A stretch of DNA of 64,000 nucleotides from Curtobacterium sp. VKM Ac-1395 (GTDB taxonomy: Bacteria; Actinomycetota; Actinomycetes; Actinomycetales; Microbacteriaceae). The position numbers were made by a program, and so were the translations under genes. The notes beneath the pieces are model-generated. The model saw nothing but the letters and a program-made list of their open reading frames with translations. It ran no database searches and had not been told where the DNA came from. The stretch is from NCBI RefSeq assembly GCF_015350975.1, contig NZ_JADKRX010000002.1:222004-286003 (forward strand). The letters run 5' to 3'. Below are positions 25,154 to 35,332 of this stretch, piece after piece (position 1 is the first letter of the stretch; each line of letters begins with the position of its first letter).

Positions 25154-26596
25154 GTGAGCGAGAACCCCCTTGCCCCGCCGCGGCTGCGGTACCCGTCCGA
25201 CGCCTCGGCGCTGACGGCCCGCATCTGGCCGGCCTCCGCCACCCGCACCGACGACGGCTCGCTGGTCGTCGGCGGCGTCACCGCCGCCGACCTGGTCGAG
25301 CAGTTCGGCACGCCGCTGTACGTCGTCGACGAGCGCGACGTGCAGTCCCGTGCCGTCCGCGTGCGCAACGCCTTCACCGAGGCCTTCGAGCGCATCGGCA
25401 GCCGCGCGCACGTCTACTACGCCGCCAAGGCCTTCTTCACGACGCAGGTCGCCGCGTGGATGGCGGAAGCCGACCTGCGGCTCGACGTCTGCACCGCCGG
25501 TGAGATCGCGGTGGCCCTGGCCGGTGGCGCTGACCCCGCGCTGATGGGCTTCCACGGCAACGACAAGTCCGACGCCGAGATCGCCCGCGCGGTCGAGATC
25601 GGGCTCGGCACGATCGTGCTCGACTCGCACGAGGAGATCGGTCGTGTCGCTCGTGCCGCCGCCGACGCCGGCACGACGCAGCGCGTGCGCATCCGCATCA
25701 ACAGCGGGGTGCACGCGTCGACGCACGAGTACCTGGCCACGGCGCGTGAGGACCAGAAGTTCGGGATCCCGCTGAACGAGGCCGTCCGGGCAGCCGAGGC
25801 CGTCCGTGCGGAGCCCTCGCTGGCGTTCGTCGGGCTGCACTCGCACATCGGTTCGCAGATCTTCGACGAGTCCGGCTTCCGTGAAGCTGCCCGGCGACTC
25901 ATGGACGTGCACGCGACGCTCGTCGCCACCGGCCCGGTCCCCGAGCTGAACCTCGGCGGCGGCTGGGGCATCGACTACACCGAGGGCGACTCCGCCTTCG
26001 AACCCGAGGACGTCGCCGACGCCCTCGCCGCCATCGTCGCCGAGGCCTGCGCGGAGCGCGACATCCCCGTCCCGGAGATCGCCGTGGAGCCCGGGCGCTA
26101 CATCGTCGGCCCGCCCGGCATCACGCTCTACCGCGTCGGCACGATCAAGCCGGTCGCCCTCGAGCTCGACGGCTCCAGCGGCCTGCCCGGCGGGGGCGGC
26201 ACCGCGACCCGCACCTACGTCTCCGTCGACGGCGGCATGAGCGACAACATCCGCCCGGCGCTCTACGGCGCCGAGTACACGGCCCGGCTGGCCCGCACGT
26301 CGGACGAGCCCGCCGTGCTGACGCGCGTCGTCGGCAAGCACTGCGAGAGCGGCGACGTCGTCGTGCAGGACGAGTACCTGCCCGGCGACGTCCAGCGCGG
26401 CGACCTGCTCGCCGTCGCGGCCACCGGCGCCTACTGCTGGAGCCTCGCGAGCAACTACAACCACGTCGGGCGCCCGCCGGTCGTCACGGTCGCCGACGGC
26501 ACTGCCCGTATCCTCGTCCGGGGCGAGACGGTCGACGACCTGCTCGCTCGCGACACCGGGGTGTCGCCCGTGGCCGCAGCCGGTGCCGCGCGGTGA
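25154..26596 (+). CDS. lysA: Diaminopimelate decarboxylase
   Basis: 480 residues. Last step of lysine synthesis: meso-diaminopimelate to L-lysine and CO2, PLP-dependent, fold type III. The PLP lysine is in VYYAAKAF (about residue 97). Further family blocks are GLHSHIGSQ, ELNLGGGWGIDY (phosphate binding), EPGRYIVG, and C-terminal GKHCESGD with the active-site Cys/Glu pair. The GTG start at 25154 matches the family's N-terminal extension. The hom gene follows immediately, so lysine and threonine branches of aspartate metabolism sit together, as in mycobacteria. Confidence 0.96.
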   Translation: MSENPLAPPRLRYPSDASALTARIWPASATRTDDGSLVVGGVTAADLVEQFGTPLYVVDERDVQSRAVRVRNAFTEAFERIGSRAHVYYAAKAFFTTQVAAWMAEADLRLDVCTAGEIAVALAGGADPALMGFHGNDKSDAEIARAVEIGLGTIVLDSHEEIGRVARAAADAGTTQRVRIRINSGVHASTHEYLATAREDQKFGIPLNEAVRAAEAVRAEPSLAFVGLHSHIGSQIFDESGFREAARRLMDVHATLVATGPVPELNLGGGWGIDYTEGDSAFEPEDVADALAAIVAEACAERDIPVPEIAVEPGRYIVGPPGITLYRVGTIKPVALELDGSSGLPGGGGTATRTYVSVDGGMSDNIRPALYGAEYTARLARTSDEPAVLTRVVGKHCESGDVVVQDEYLPGDVQRGDLLAVAATGAYCWSLASNYNHVGRPPVVTVADGTARILVRGETVDDLLARDTGVSPVAAAGAAR

Positions 26597-26625
26597 ACCC
26601 CCGAGATCCCGGAGACACGCACCAC

Positions 26626-27933
26626 ATGATCGAATACCGCAACGTCCGCGTCGCGCTGCTGGGGGCCGGCTCGGTCGGGTCCCAGGTCGCCAGGCTCCTG
26701 CTCGAGCACGGCGACGAACTCGCGTCCCGCGCCGGCGCCGGCCTCGAGCTCGTCGGGATCGCCGTCCGTGACCTCGACGCCCAGCGTGACGTCGACCTGC
26801 CGCGCCAGCTCTTCACCACGGACGCCGAGTCGCTCATCCTCGGCGCGGACATCGTGGTCGAGCTGATCGGCGGCATCGAGCCCGCGCGCACCCTCGTGCT
26901 CCAGGCGCTGCTGTCCGGCGCCGACGTCGTCACCGGCAACAAGGCGCTCCTCGCCACGCACGGCCCCGAGCTCTTCGCCGCGGCGGAGCAGGTCGGTGCA
27001 CAGCTCTACTACGAGGCCGCGGTGGCCGGGGCGATCCCGATCATCCGACCGCTGCACGACTCCCTCGCCGGCGACCGCATCGTCCGGATCATGGGCATCG
27101 TCAACGGCACCACGAACTTCATCCTCGACCTGATGGACCGGGAAGGCGCCACGTTCGAGGACGCCCTGGCGACGGCCACCGAGCTCGGGTACGCCGAGGC
27201 CGACCCGACCGCCGACATCGAGGGCTACGACGCCGCCCAGAAGGCCGCGATCCTGGCCTCGCTCGCGTTCCACACCTCGGTGCCGCTCGTCGCCGTGCAC
27301 CGCGAGGGCATCACCTCCGTCACCATCGAGCAGGTCCGTGCCGCCCGCAAGGCCGGCTACGTCGTGAAGATCCTCGCCACGTGTGAGCGCCTGACGGACG
27401 AGAACGGCGTCGAGGGCGTCAGCGCTCGGGTCTACCCGGCCCTCGTGCCGGACACGCACCCGCTCGCCAGCGTGCACGGGGCGAAGAACGCCGTGTTCGT
27501 CGAGGCCGAAGCCGCCGGTGACCTGATGTTCTACGGTGCCGGAGCCGGCGGCGTCGAGACCGCGTCCGCCGTGCTCGGCGACCTCGTCTCCGCAGCCCGT
27601 CGGCACGTCATCGGTGGCCCCGGCGTCGCCGAGTCGACCCAGTCCGCCCTGCCGGTGTTCCCGATCGGGGCCGTCCGCACGAGCTACCAGATCACGCTGC
27701 ACGTGACGGACGCCCCCGGCGTGCTGTCGACCGTGGCCGGGGTCCTCGCCGCGCACGGCGTCAGCGTCGAGACCGTCGAACAGTCGAGCGCCCACGGCGA
27801 CGGCGGCACGGCGACGCTCGTCATCGGCACGCACGAAGCCCGCGAGTCCGACCTCGCCGACACGGTCGTCGCCCTCCGCGGTGAGGACGTCGTGGCCGAG
27901 GTCGCGAGCGTCCTCCGCGTCGTCGGCGCCTGA
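26626..27933 (+). CDS. hom: Homoserine dehydrogenase
   Basis: 435 residues. Reduces aspartate semialdehyde to homoserine with NAD(P)H. N-terminal Rossmann motif [14 protein letters not shown], catalytic-domain block [25 protein letters not shown] with the catalytic Asp/Lys region, and a C-terminal ACT domain (about 345-425, starting [15 protein letters not shown]) for feedback control by threonine. I use ATG 26626, preceded by GGAGA; an in-frame GTG at 26593 overlaps the lysA stop (GTGA) and would add 11 residues. Then thrC and thrB follow in pathway order. Confidence 0.95.
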   Translation: MIEYRNVRVALLGAGSVGSQVARLLLEHGDELASRAGAGLELVGIAVRDLDAQRDVDLPRQLFTTDAESLILGADIVVELIGGIEPARTLVLQALLSGADVVTGNKALLATHGPELFAAAEQVGAQLYYEAAVAGAIPIIRPLHDSLAGDRIVRIMGIVNGTTNFILDLMDREGATFEDALATATELGYAEADPTADIEGYDAAQKAAILASLAFHTSVPLVAVHREGITSVTIEQVRAARKAGYVVKILATCERLTDENGVEGVSARVYPALVPDTHPLASVHGAKNAVFVEAEAAGDLMFYGAGAGGVETASAVLGDLVSAARRHVIGGPGVAESTQSALPVFPIGAVRTSYQITLHVTDAPGVLSTVAGVLAAHGVSVETVEQSSAHGDGGTATLVIGTHEARESDLADTVVALRGEDVVAEVASVLRVVGA

Positions 27934-28042
27934 CCGCCCGCCCCACGACCTGTCGACGCAGCCCCGCGTCGGCACCGCGAACACCCGGTCCGCCGGCCCA
28001 GATCCCACCCGCCCCGAAGCACCAGACAGAGAGAGAACCCTG

Positions 28043-29122
28043 ATGGCCCACCAGTGGCAGGGAGTCCTGCGCGAGTACGCCGACCGACTCGACGTGACCG
28101 AGGCGACGCCCATCGTCACGCTGGGCGAGGGCGGCACGCCGCTCATCCCGGCACGACGCCTCTCCGAGCGCACCGGCGCGGACGTGTACGTCAAGTTCGA
28201 GGGCATGAACCCGACCGGGTCGTTCAAGGACCGCGGCATGACGATGGCGATCTCGAAGGCCGTCGAGCACGGGGCGAAGGCGGTCATCTGTGCGTCGACC
28301 GGCAACACGAGCGCCTCGGCCGCCGCGTACGCCACGCACGCGGGCATCACCGCCGCCGTGCTCGTGCCCGAGGGCAAGATCGCCATGGGCAAGCTCAGCC
28401 AGGCCGTCGCCCACGACGCCCAGCTGCTGCAGGTCCAGGGCAACTTCGACGACTGCCTCGACATCGCCCGCGACCTCGCCGCGAACTACCCGGTGCACCT
28501 GGTCAACTCGGTCAACAACGACCGCATCGAGGGCCAGAAGACCGCTGCGTTCGAGGTCGTCGACGTCCTCGGCGACGCGCCGGACTTCCACTTCCTGCCC
28601 GTCGGCAACGCGGGCAACTACACCGCGTACTCCCGCGGCTACCGCGAGGACGTCGCTGCCGGGCGCTCCACCAAGCTCCCGCGCATGTTCGGGTTCCAGG
28701 CCGCCGGTGCCGCACCGATCGTGGGCGGGGCCGTCGTCCCGCACCCGGAGACCATCGCCTCCGCCATCCGCATCGGCAACCCGGCGTCGTGGAAGTACGC
28801 GCTCGAAGCGCGAGAAGAGACGGACGGCTACTTCGGTGCCATCAGCGACGCCGGCATCCTCGCCGCGCACCGCATCCTCTCCGCCGAGGTCGGCGTGTTC
28901 GTCGAGCCCGCCTCGGCCATCGGCGTCGCCGGACTCCTGGAGCGCGCCGACGCCGGGGAGATCCGCAAGGGCGCGACGGTCGTCATCACGGTCACCGGCC
29001 ACGGCCTGAAGGACCCGCAGTGGGCCCTCAAGACCGAGGACGGCGGCGACGTGACGCCGACGAGCGTCCCCGTCGACACCCGGGCCATCGCCGAGGTCCT
29101 CGGACTGGCCGGCGCCCGGTGA
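28043..29122 (+). CDS. thrC: Threonine synthase
   Basis: 359 residues. PLP enzyme converting O-phosphohomoserine to threonine. PLP-lysine motif [11 protein letters not shown] (about 55-65), the STGNTSAS phosphate-binding region, and the glycine-rich [12 protein letters not shown]. Short actinobacterial form, without the long N-terminal domain of the E. coli enzyme. ATG 28043 follows GAGAGAGAA. A 109-bp gap separates it from hom and shows no recognisable riboswitch or hairpin. The start of thrB overlaps its stop. Confidence 0.96.
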   Translation: MAHQWQGVLREYADRLDVTEATPIVTLGEGGTPLIPARRLSERTGADVYVKFEGMNPTGSFKDRGMTMAISKAVEHGAKAVICASTGNTSASAAAYATHAGITAAVLVPEGKIAMGKLSQAVAHDAQLLQVQGNFDDCLDIARDLAANYPVHLVNSVNNDRIEGQKTAAFEVVDVLGDAPDFHFLPVGNAGNYTAYSRGYREDVAAGRSTKLPRMFGFQAAGAAPIVGGAVVPHPETIASAIRIGNPASWKYALEAREETDGYFGAISDAGILAAHRILSAEVGVFVEPASAIGVAGLLERADAGEIRKGATVVITVTGHGLKDPQWALKTEDGGDVTPTSVPVDTRAIAEVLGLAGAR

Positions 29123-30111
29123 CCCTCGACCGCTCGTCCGAGCCGGGGGAGGGCACCACTGCCCGCATCGCTGTACCGGCCGGACGGGCGGTCCGTGTGC
29201 GCGTCCCGGCGACGTCCGCCAACCTCGGACCGGGCTTCGACTCGCTCGGTCTCGCGCTCTCCCTCTACGACGAGGTCGACGTCCGCGTCCGTCAGGAGCC
29301 CGGTTCGACCGTGACGGTCGAGGGCGTCGGCGCCGGTGAGGTGCCGACCGACGATGCCAACCTGGTCGTGCGTGCCGTCCGTCGTGGCCTCGAGCACGCG
29401 GGCGTCGAGCAGCCCGGGCTCGCGCTCCGTGCGGTGAACGCCATCCCGCACGGCCGGGGGCTGGGGTCGTCGGCCGCGGCGATCGTCGCCGGGCTGATGG
29501 CGGCCCGAGGCCTGCTCGAGGGCATCGTCGACCTCGACGCCTCGACGCTCCTCACCCTCGCCACCGAGATGGAGGGGCACCCCGACAACGTCGCCCCCGC
29601 ACTCTTCGGCGGGCTCACCATCGCGTGGATGACGGCGGACGGCCCGGCGTACAAGCGCCTGCTCGTGCACCGCGGCGTCGCGCCCGTGGTCTTCGTGCCG
29701 ACGTCGACGCTCTCCACGAAGCTCGCACGGTCCCTGCAACCCGAGAGCGTCCCGCACGCCGACGCCGCGTTCAACGTGTCGCGCTCGGCTCTCCTCGTCG
29801 CCGCGCTCATCCAGAGCCCCGAACTGCTCCTCGCGGCCACCGAGGACCGGCTCCACCAGACGTACCGGGCGAGCGCGATGCCCGAGACGGACGCCCTGAT
29901 CCGGCTGCTGCGGCAGCACGGGCTCGCGGCCGTGGTGTCCGGCGCGGGGCCGAGCCTGCTCGTGCTCGGGTCCGACCCGGCACAGCGGTTGACGGCCGCC
30001 GCACTGCTGGAACGACACGCCGAATCGTCCTGGCGGCCCCTCATGCTGGCCGTCGATCTCGGTGGTGCTACAGTGAACGCGCACCCGGTGGACCACGTCG
30101 GACGCTCCTAG
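29119..30111 (+). CDS. thrB: Homoserine kinase
   Basis: 330 residues, GHMP-kinase family. Phosphorylates homoserine for threonine synthase. [21 protein letters not shown] near 34-54 and the ATP-binding [12 protein letters not shown] (about 111-122) are the diagnostic motifs; [10 protein letters not shown] is the third GHMP motif. The GTG start overlaps the thrC stop (GTGA), so the two are translationally coupled. The first 30 residues are a variable extension. Rho follows after a 185-bp leader. Confidence 0.95.
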   Translation: MTLDRSSEPGEGTTARIAVPAGRAVRVRVPATSANLGPGFDSLGLALSLYDEVDVRVRQEPGSTVTVEGVGAGEVPTDDANLVVRAVRRGLEHAGVEQPGLALRAVNAIPHGRGLGSSAAAIVAGLMAARGLLEGIVDLDASTLLTLATEMEGHPDNVAPALFGGLTIAWMTADGPAYKRLLVHRGVAPVVFVPTSTLSTKLARSLQPESVPHADAAFNVSRSALLVAALIQSPELLLAATEDRLHQTYRASAMPETDALIRLLRQHGLAAVVSGAGPSLLVLGSDPAQRLTAAALLERHAESSWRPLMLAVDLGGATVNAHPVDHVGRS

Positions 30112-30296
30112 CGCGGCTCAACAGCCAGCACGAGCTCCCGGTCCGCAGGTGTGATCTCCCTCAGATCACCGCTTCCCGGTCCGTCGTCTGAACGGCGGCC
30201 GTCGCACACCCGTGCCAGCGCACACCAGCGCCAGCGCATCGCGTGGGAAGTCGGTGGAAACTCTCCGCGCTCTGCGGTTCGGAAGGAACGAACAAC

Positions 30297-32615
30297 TTGA
30301 CCAACGTGAACAACTCCGCCTCGGTGGAGATCCCCAGCGACCTGCGTGCCCTGCGCCTCCCCGAGCTGCAGCGCATCGCCTCCGCCCTCGGCATCACGGG
30401 GCTCTCGAAGCTCCGCAAGGGCGACCTGATCGCCTCGATCGAGGACAAGCGCCCCGAGGGCCAGCCCGAGGCCCCCGCCACCCCCGCCGCCACCGCGACC
30501 ACGACCGGCACCGACGCCGCAGTGGTCTCGGCCGAGCTCCAGCCGGAGACGCCCACCCACCACGACGCCGGGTCGGAGGTGACCGACAGCGCCGACGTCG
30601 CACCGACGCTCCAGGCAGCACCCTCCCGCGCCCGTCGCTCGCGCCGCGCCACCTCGGGCGGCACGGTGACCACCGCGCCGACGACGGCCGCCGAGCACGC
30701 CAACCACGGCCAGACCGGCACCGAGGACCTCCTCGCCGGCCTCGACCAGGTGCGCGCCGAGAAGGACGCCGAGGAAGCCGCCCAGACGAACGGCCAGCAG
30801 TCCGGTGGCCAGCAGTCCGGCGGCCAGCGTCGTCGCCGCGGCCAGAAGGCCGAGCAGCCGCAGGACGCCGAGCAGCCGCAGTCGGCCGCGCAGCCCCAGA
30901 GCGCCGACCAGCCGCGCAGTGCCGACCAGCCGCAGAGCGCAGCCACCGACGAGCAGGGCTCCGACTCCGCGCAGCAGGGTCAGGACGACGACCAGAACGG
31001 TGACGGCGAGGGCGGTTCGCGCCGTGGCCGTCGCAGCCGTGGTCGCGGTCGTGGCCGCGGTCAGAACGGTGACCAGCAGAACGGCGACCAGCAGGACGCC
31101 GAGCAGGGGCGTCAGCAGAACGGTCGGCAGAACGGCCAGCAGGCCCGCACCGACCAGAAGCAGACGGACGACCGGCAGGCCGACGACAAGCAGACCGAGC
31201 CGAAGCAGGCCGACGCCAAGCAGGACCAGCAGAAGCAGGGCCAGAACGGCCAGCAGAAGCAGGCCCAGCAGCCGGCGCAGCAGAAGCAGAACGGCCAGCA
31301 GGCCCAGAACGGCCAGAGCCAGGCGCAGCAGCAGCGTGACGACCAGCAGCGTCGTGACGAGGAGGCCGAGAACGGCCGCAGCCGTCGTCAGCGTGACCGC
31401 AAGCGCGGCCGTGGCGGTCAGAACGACGAGTTCGAGCCGGAGATCACCGAGGACGACGTCCTGATCCCGGTCGCGGGCATCCTCGACGTCCTCGACAACT
31501 ACGCCTTCGTGCGCACGACCGGGTACCTCCCGGGCCCGAGCGACGTCTACGTCTCCCTCGGCCAGGTGAAGAAGTACCACCTGCGCAAGGGCGACGCCGT
31601 CGTCGGTGCGATCAAGCAGCCGCGCGACAACGAGCAGCAGAGCCGCCAGAAGTACAACGCCCTGGTCAAGATCGACACGATCAACGGCCAGACCGCCGAC
31701 GAGGCCGCGAGCCGCGTCGACTTCCAGGACCTCACCCCGCTGTACCCGAACGAGCGCCTGCGTCTCGAGACCGAGCCGGCGAAGCTGTCGACGCGGATCA
31801 TCGACCTGGTGTCGCCGATCGGCAAGGGCCAGCGCGGCCTGATCGTCTCGCCGCCCAAGGCCGGCAAGACCGTCGTGCTGCAGGCCATCGCGAACGCGGT
31901 CTCGAAGAACAACCCCGAGGCGCACCTCATGGTCGTCCTGGTCGACGAGCGGCCCGAAGAGGTCACCGACATGCAGCGCACGGTGAAGGGCGAGGTCATC
32001 GCCTCGACCTTCGACCGTCCCGCCGAGGACCACACCACGGTCGCCGAGCTCGCCATCGAGCGTGCGAAGCGCCTCGTCGAGCTGGGCCACGACGTCGTCG
32101 TGCTGCTCGACTCGATCACCCGCCTGGGTCGCGCCTACAACCAGGTCACCCCGCCCTCCGGCCGCGTGCTGTCCGGTGGCGTCGACGCCGCCGCGCTCTA
32201 CCCGGCCAAGCGCTTCTTCGGCGCCGCCCGCAACATCGAGAACGGCGGCTCGCTGACCATCCTCGCCACGGCGCTCGTCGAGACCGGGTCGAAGATGGAC
32301 GAGGTGATCTTCGAGGAGTTCAAGGGCACCGGCAACATGGAGCTCCGCCTCAACCGCCACCTGGCGGACAAGCGGATCTTCCCGGCCGTGGACGTCAACG
32401 CGTCCGGCACCCGTCGCGAGGAGCAGCTGCTCTCCGCGGACGAGGTCACGATCACGTGGCGGCTGCGTCGCGCCCTCGCCGGGCTCGACCCGCAGCAGGC
32501 CCTCGAGATCGTGCTGCGGAACCTCAAGGAGACGCAGTCGAACGTCGAGTTCCTGGTCCAGGTCCAGAAGTCCGTCCCGGCGACCGGGAACGGTCACCTC
32601 GGCCACCAGGAGTAA
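30297..32615 (+). CDS. rho: Transcription termination factor Rho
   Basis: 772 residues, far longer than E. coli Rho (419). The Rho_N domain (about 12-55) is followed by some 320 residues of low-complexity Gln/Asn/Asp/Arg-rich sequence (55-375, with many NGDQQ and QNGQQ segments). RNA-binding and ATPase domains follow, with Walker A SPPKAGKT near 520 and the Q/R-loop blocks of the hexameric helicase. Such inserts are known from actinobacterial Rho. The start is a TTG at 30297, 9 nt after GGAAGGA; the next in-frame GTG (30306) is less well spaced. The 185-bp leader (30112-30296) may carry autoregulation, but I see no defined motif. Confidence 0.95.
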   Translation: MTNVNNSASVEIPSDLRALRLPELQRIASALGITGLSKLRKGDLIASIEDKRPEGQPEAPATPAATATTTGTDAAVVSAELQPETPTHHDAGSEVTDSADVAPTLQAAPSRARRSRRATSGGTVTTAPTTAAEHANHGQTGTEDLLAGLDQVRAEKDAEEAAQTNGQQSGGQQSGGQRRRRGQKAEQPQDAEQPQSAAQPQSADQPRSADQPQSAATDEQGSDSAQQGQDDDQNGDGEGGSRRGRRSRGRGRGRGQNGDQQNGDQQDAEQGRQQNGRQNGQQARTDQKQTDDRQADDKQTEPKQADAKQDQQKQGQNGQQKQAQQPAQQKQNGQQAQNGQSQAQQQRDDQQRRDEEAENGRSRRQRDRKRGRGGQNDEFEPEITEDDVLIPVAGILDVLDNYAFVRTTGYLPGPSDVYVSLGQVKKYHLRKGDAVVGAIKQPRDNEQQSRQKYNALVKIDTINGQTADEAASRVDFQDLTPLYPNERLRLETEPAKLSTRIIDLVSPIGKGQRGLIVSPPKAGKTVVLQAIANAVSKNNPEAHLMVVLVDERPEEVTDMQRTVKGEVIASTFDRPAEDHTTVAELAIERAKRLVELGHDVVVLLDSITRLGRAYNQVTPPSGRVLSGGVDAAALYPAKRFFGAARNIENGGSLTILATALVETGSKMDEVIFEEFKGTGNMELRLNRHLADKRIFPAVDVNASGTRREEQLLSADEVTITWRLRRALAGLDPQQALEIVLRNLKETQSNVEFLVQVQKSVPATGNGHLGHQE

Positions 32616-32618
32616 CCG

Positions 32619-33701
32619 GTGTTCGAGTCGGTGGCCGGGCTGCTGGCGGAACACGAGGACCTGACACAGCAGTTGTCGGACCCCGCGCTCCACGCCGACG
32701 CGGCCCGAGCGAAGAAGGTCAACCGGCGCTACGCCGAGCTGAACCGGATCCGGTCTGCCTACGAGGCCTGGACGGCGGCGGGGGAGGACCTCGCCGCCGC
32801 CCGGGAGCTCGCCCGTGAGGACGAGGCCTTCGCGGAAGAGGTCCCCGGGCTCGAGGAGCAGCTCGCGGAGCGCCAGGAACGGCTCCGTCGTCTCCTGATC
32901 CCGCGCGACCCGGACGACGGCCGCGACGTCATCATGGAGATCAAGGGCGGTGAGGGCGGCGAGGAGTCGGCGCTGTTCGCCGCCGACCTCCTGCGCATGT
33001 ACTCCCACTACGCGGAGTCCAAGGGCTGGAAGACGGAGCTCCTCGAGCGCACCGAGTCCGACCTCGGCGGCTACAAGGACGTCCAGGTCGCGATCAAGTC
33101 GACCTCCTCGGACCCCGCGCAGGGCGTCTGGGCGCACCTCAAGTACGAGGGCGGCGTGCACCGTGTCCAGCGGGTGCCGGCGACCGAGTCGCAGGGGCGC
33201 ATCCACACCTCGACGACCGGCGTGCTGGTCTTCCCCGAGGTCGACGAGCCCGAAGAGGTCGAGATCAACCAGAACGACCTCAAGATCGACGTGTACCGGT
33301 CCTCCGGTCCCGGCGGTCAGTCGGTGAACACGACCGACTCCGCGGTCCGCATCACCCACCTGCCCACGGGCATCACGGTGGCGATGCAGAACGAGAAGTC
33401 GCAGCTGCAGAACAGAGAGGCGGGGATGCGCGTCCTGCGTGCCCGCATCCTCGCGAAGCGGCAGGAGGAGATCGACGCCCTCGCCTCGGACGCTCGCCGG
33501 TCGCAGATCCGCGGGATGGATCGGTCGGAGCGCATCCGCACGTACAACTTCCCGGAGAACCGGATCGCGGACCACCGCACCGGGTACAAGGCCTACGACC
33601 TCGACCGCGTCATGAACGGTGCGCTCGAGCCGGTCATCGAGTCCGCCATCCGCGCGGACGAAGAGGCCCGGCTGGCCGCCGTGGGCGACCAGGGCGCCTG
33701 A
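32619..33701 (+). CDS. prfA: Peptide chain release factor 1
   Basis: 360 residues, normal RF1 length. Reads UAA/UAG in the ribosomal A site and triggers peptide release. The GGQ motif is in [17 protein letters not shown] (about 230-245). The codon-recognition region is of the RF1 type, with [12 protein letters not shown] just before the PxT-like tripeptide region. GTG start 3 bp after the rho stop. PrmC, which methylates the GGQ glutamine, is encoded directly downstream. No rpmE (ribosomal protein L31) gene sits between rho and prfA, unlike in mycobacteria. Confidence 0.96.
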   Translation: MFESVAGLLAEHEDLTQQLSDPALHADAARAKKVNRRYAELNRIRSAYEAWTAAGEDLAAARELAREDEAFAEEVPGLEEQLAERQERLRRLLIPRDPDDGRDVIMEIKGGEGGEESALFAADLLRMYSHYAESKGWKTELLERTESDLGGYKDVQVAIKSTSSDPAQGVWAHLKYEGGVHRVQRVPATESQGRIHTSTTGVLVFPEVDEPEEVEINQNDLKIDVYRSSGPGGQSVNTTDSAVRITHLPTGITVAMQNEKSQLQNREAGMRVLRARILAKRQEEIDALASDARRSQIRGMDRSERIRTYNFPENRIADHRTGYKAYDLDRVMNGALEPVIESAIRADEEARLAAVGDQGA

Positions 33702-33710
33702 CAGGAGGCC

Positions 33711-34589
33711 CTGATCACCGCCGACACGCCCGTCACGTACGCGGCGGATCGCCTCCTCGACGAGGCGACCGCCGCGTTCGTCGCGCACGGCGTCCCGACC
33801 CCGCGGGTGGACGCCGAGCTCCTGCTCGCCTGGGCGACCGACACGTCGCGCGGCGCGGTGCAGGCCCGTGCCATGACCGGCGGGACGATCGCGGGGGAGC
33901 ACGTCGACCGCTTCCGACAGGCCGTCGCCCGACGCGCCACCCGGCTGCCGCTCCAGCACATCACCGGTGAGGCGCACTTCCGGGCGCTGACCCTGGCCGT
34001 CGGGCCCGGTGTCTTCGTGCCGCGTCCGGAGACCGAGGGCGTCGTCCAGTTCGGCATCGACGCGCTCCGTGCCGCGGCCGTGCCCGAGCCGATCGCGGTC
34101 GACCTCGGCACGGGCAGCGGCGCGATCGCGATCGCCATGGACACCGAGGTGCCGAACGCCCTCGTGTACGCCGTCGAGCGGTCGCCGGAGGCGCTCCCGT
34201 GGACCCGGCGCAACGTGGCGACGTACGGCGGGACGGTCCGTCTCGTCGAGGGCGACCTCGCCGACGCGTTCCCGGAACTCGACGGCACCGTGTCGGTGGT
34301 GGTGTCGAACCCGCCCTACGTGCCGGACGACGCCGTCCCCGTCGACCCCGAGGTCCGCGACCACGACCCGGCCCTCGCGCTGTACGGCGGGCCGGACGGC
34401 CTCGACGCGGTCCGTGCCCTCGCCGAGAGCGCGTGGCGGTTGCTCGTGCCGGGCGGCCTGCTCGTCGTCGAGCACGCCGAACCGCAGGGCGCCGCCGTGC
34501 GCGAGGTCCTGGCGCGCCGGGGGTTCCGGTCCCCGGAGACGCACCAGGACCTGACCGGACGCGACCGCACGACCACCGCGACGCGCTAG
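33711..34589 (+). CDS. prmC: Release factor glutamine methyltransferase, unusual start codon
   Basis: About 292 residues. Methylates the GGQ glutamine of release factors using S-adenosylmethionine. SAM motif DLGTGSGAIAIAM and catalytic SNPPYVPDD are present. The conserved N-terminal helical domain (YAADRLLDEATAAFVAHGVP, then RVDAELLLAW) lies upstream of the first ATG/GTG/TTG in frame (GTG 33807), and the prfA stop closes the frame at 33701. Translation must therefore begin at CTG 33711 or ATC 33714. A consensus AGGAGG (33703-33708) is 2 nt before CTG but 5 nt before ATC, so ATC is better placed. I list the longer form. Confidence 0.9.
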   Translation: MITADTPVTYAADRLLDEATAAFVAHGVPTPRVDAELLLAWATDTSRGAVQARAMTGGTIAGEHVDRFRQAVARRATRLPLQHITGEAHFRALTLAVGPGVFVPRPETEGVVQFGIDALRAAAVPEPIAVDLGTGSGAIAIAMDTEVPNALVYAVERSPEALPWTRRNVATYGGTVRLVEGDLADAFPELDGTVSVVVSNPPYVPDDAVPVDPEVRDHDPALALYGGPDGLDAVRALAESAWRLLVPGGLLVVEHAEPQGAAVREVLARRGFRSPETHQDLTGRDRTTTATR

Positions 34590-34646
34590 GCGGGGCCGAG
34601 CTGGGCCTCCAGGCCGAGTCTCGGCGCTGGGTCAGACGGCGCTGGG

Positions 34647-35294
34647 TCAGGCGACGCTGGCGCCCGTGCGCGACGCGACGAACGCGTGGACGGCGTCCCG
34701 CAGGTCGGTGTCGTGCTCGACCAGGACCGCGTGGATGCCGACGCTCCTGGCTCCCGCGACGTTCTCGGGCATGTCGTCGGCGAAGAAGGTGTCCGACGCG
34801 GCGGCGCCGTGGTGGTCGAGCGCCCGCAGGAAGACCTCGGGTTCCGGCTTCCTCGCGCCGAAGTTGCTCGTGGTGTCGAGGTGCTCCCCGAACAGCGGCG
34901 GCAGGGACGGCGCCCACTCGTGGATCCACCGACCGGCCAGCGGACCGTTGTTCGTCAGGAGGGCGACACGCCCGTGCTCGGCCGCGATGCGGACGGCCTC
35001 GATGCGCTCCGGCAGCTCGGTCATGGCGGAACCGCGGACCCGCGCCCACTCCGACTCCGGGACCTCGCAGCCCATGGCCTCCTGGAACGCGGCCAGGTAC
35101 GTGTCGCCGTCGGGGAAGTGCCCGGCCTCGGCGCGCTGCTCCTGGCCGGACACCCACCAGCGTCGCCGCAGCTCCACCAGGTCGTGCCCGGTGAGCTCGG
35201 TGAGGCCCGCCATGCGGGTCTCCCAGTCGTAGCGGACCAGGACGTCGTCCATGTCGAAGAGGAACAGGAGGCGGGGCGCTGGGGTCTCGTTCAC
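34647..35294 (-). CDS. HAD-superfamily hydrolase
   Basis: 215 residues. Motif I DMDDVL (D14, D16), motif II LLTNN, motif III lysine in ARKPEPEVF and motif IV FADDMPEN are all intact, so it should be an active phosphohydrolase or haloacid-type hydrolase with a helical cap (C1 type). Substrate unknown. It converges with prmC and diverges from sua5. Its stop codon lies in a 15-bp sequence that is duplicated just beyond, providing a second in-frame stop. Confidence 0.88.
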   Translation of the reverse strand: MNETPAPRLLFLFDMDDVLVRYDWETRMAGLTELTGHDLVELRRRWWVSGQEQRAEAGHFPDGDTYLAAFQEAMGCEVPESEWARVRGSAMTELPERIEAVRIAAEHGRVALLTNNGPLAGRWIHEWAPSLPPLFGEHLDTTSNFGARKPEPEVFLRALDHHGAAASDTFFADDMPENVAGARSVGIHAVLVEHDTDLRDAVHAFVASRTGASVA

Positions 35295-35332
35295 GATGCC
35301 GCCTATTCTGTCGCACTATCATCGTGCGAGTC

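Noticed and set aside
25087..28042. Lysine riboswitch, T-box or leader peptide before lysA, hom or thrC
   Set aside because: The gaps are short (67, 29 and 109 bp) and show no lysine-riboswitch core, T-box sequence or Thr/Ile-rich leader ORF.
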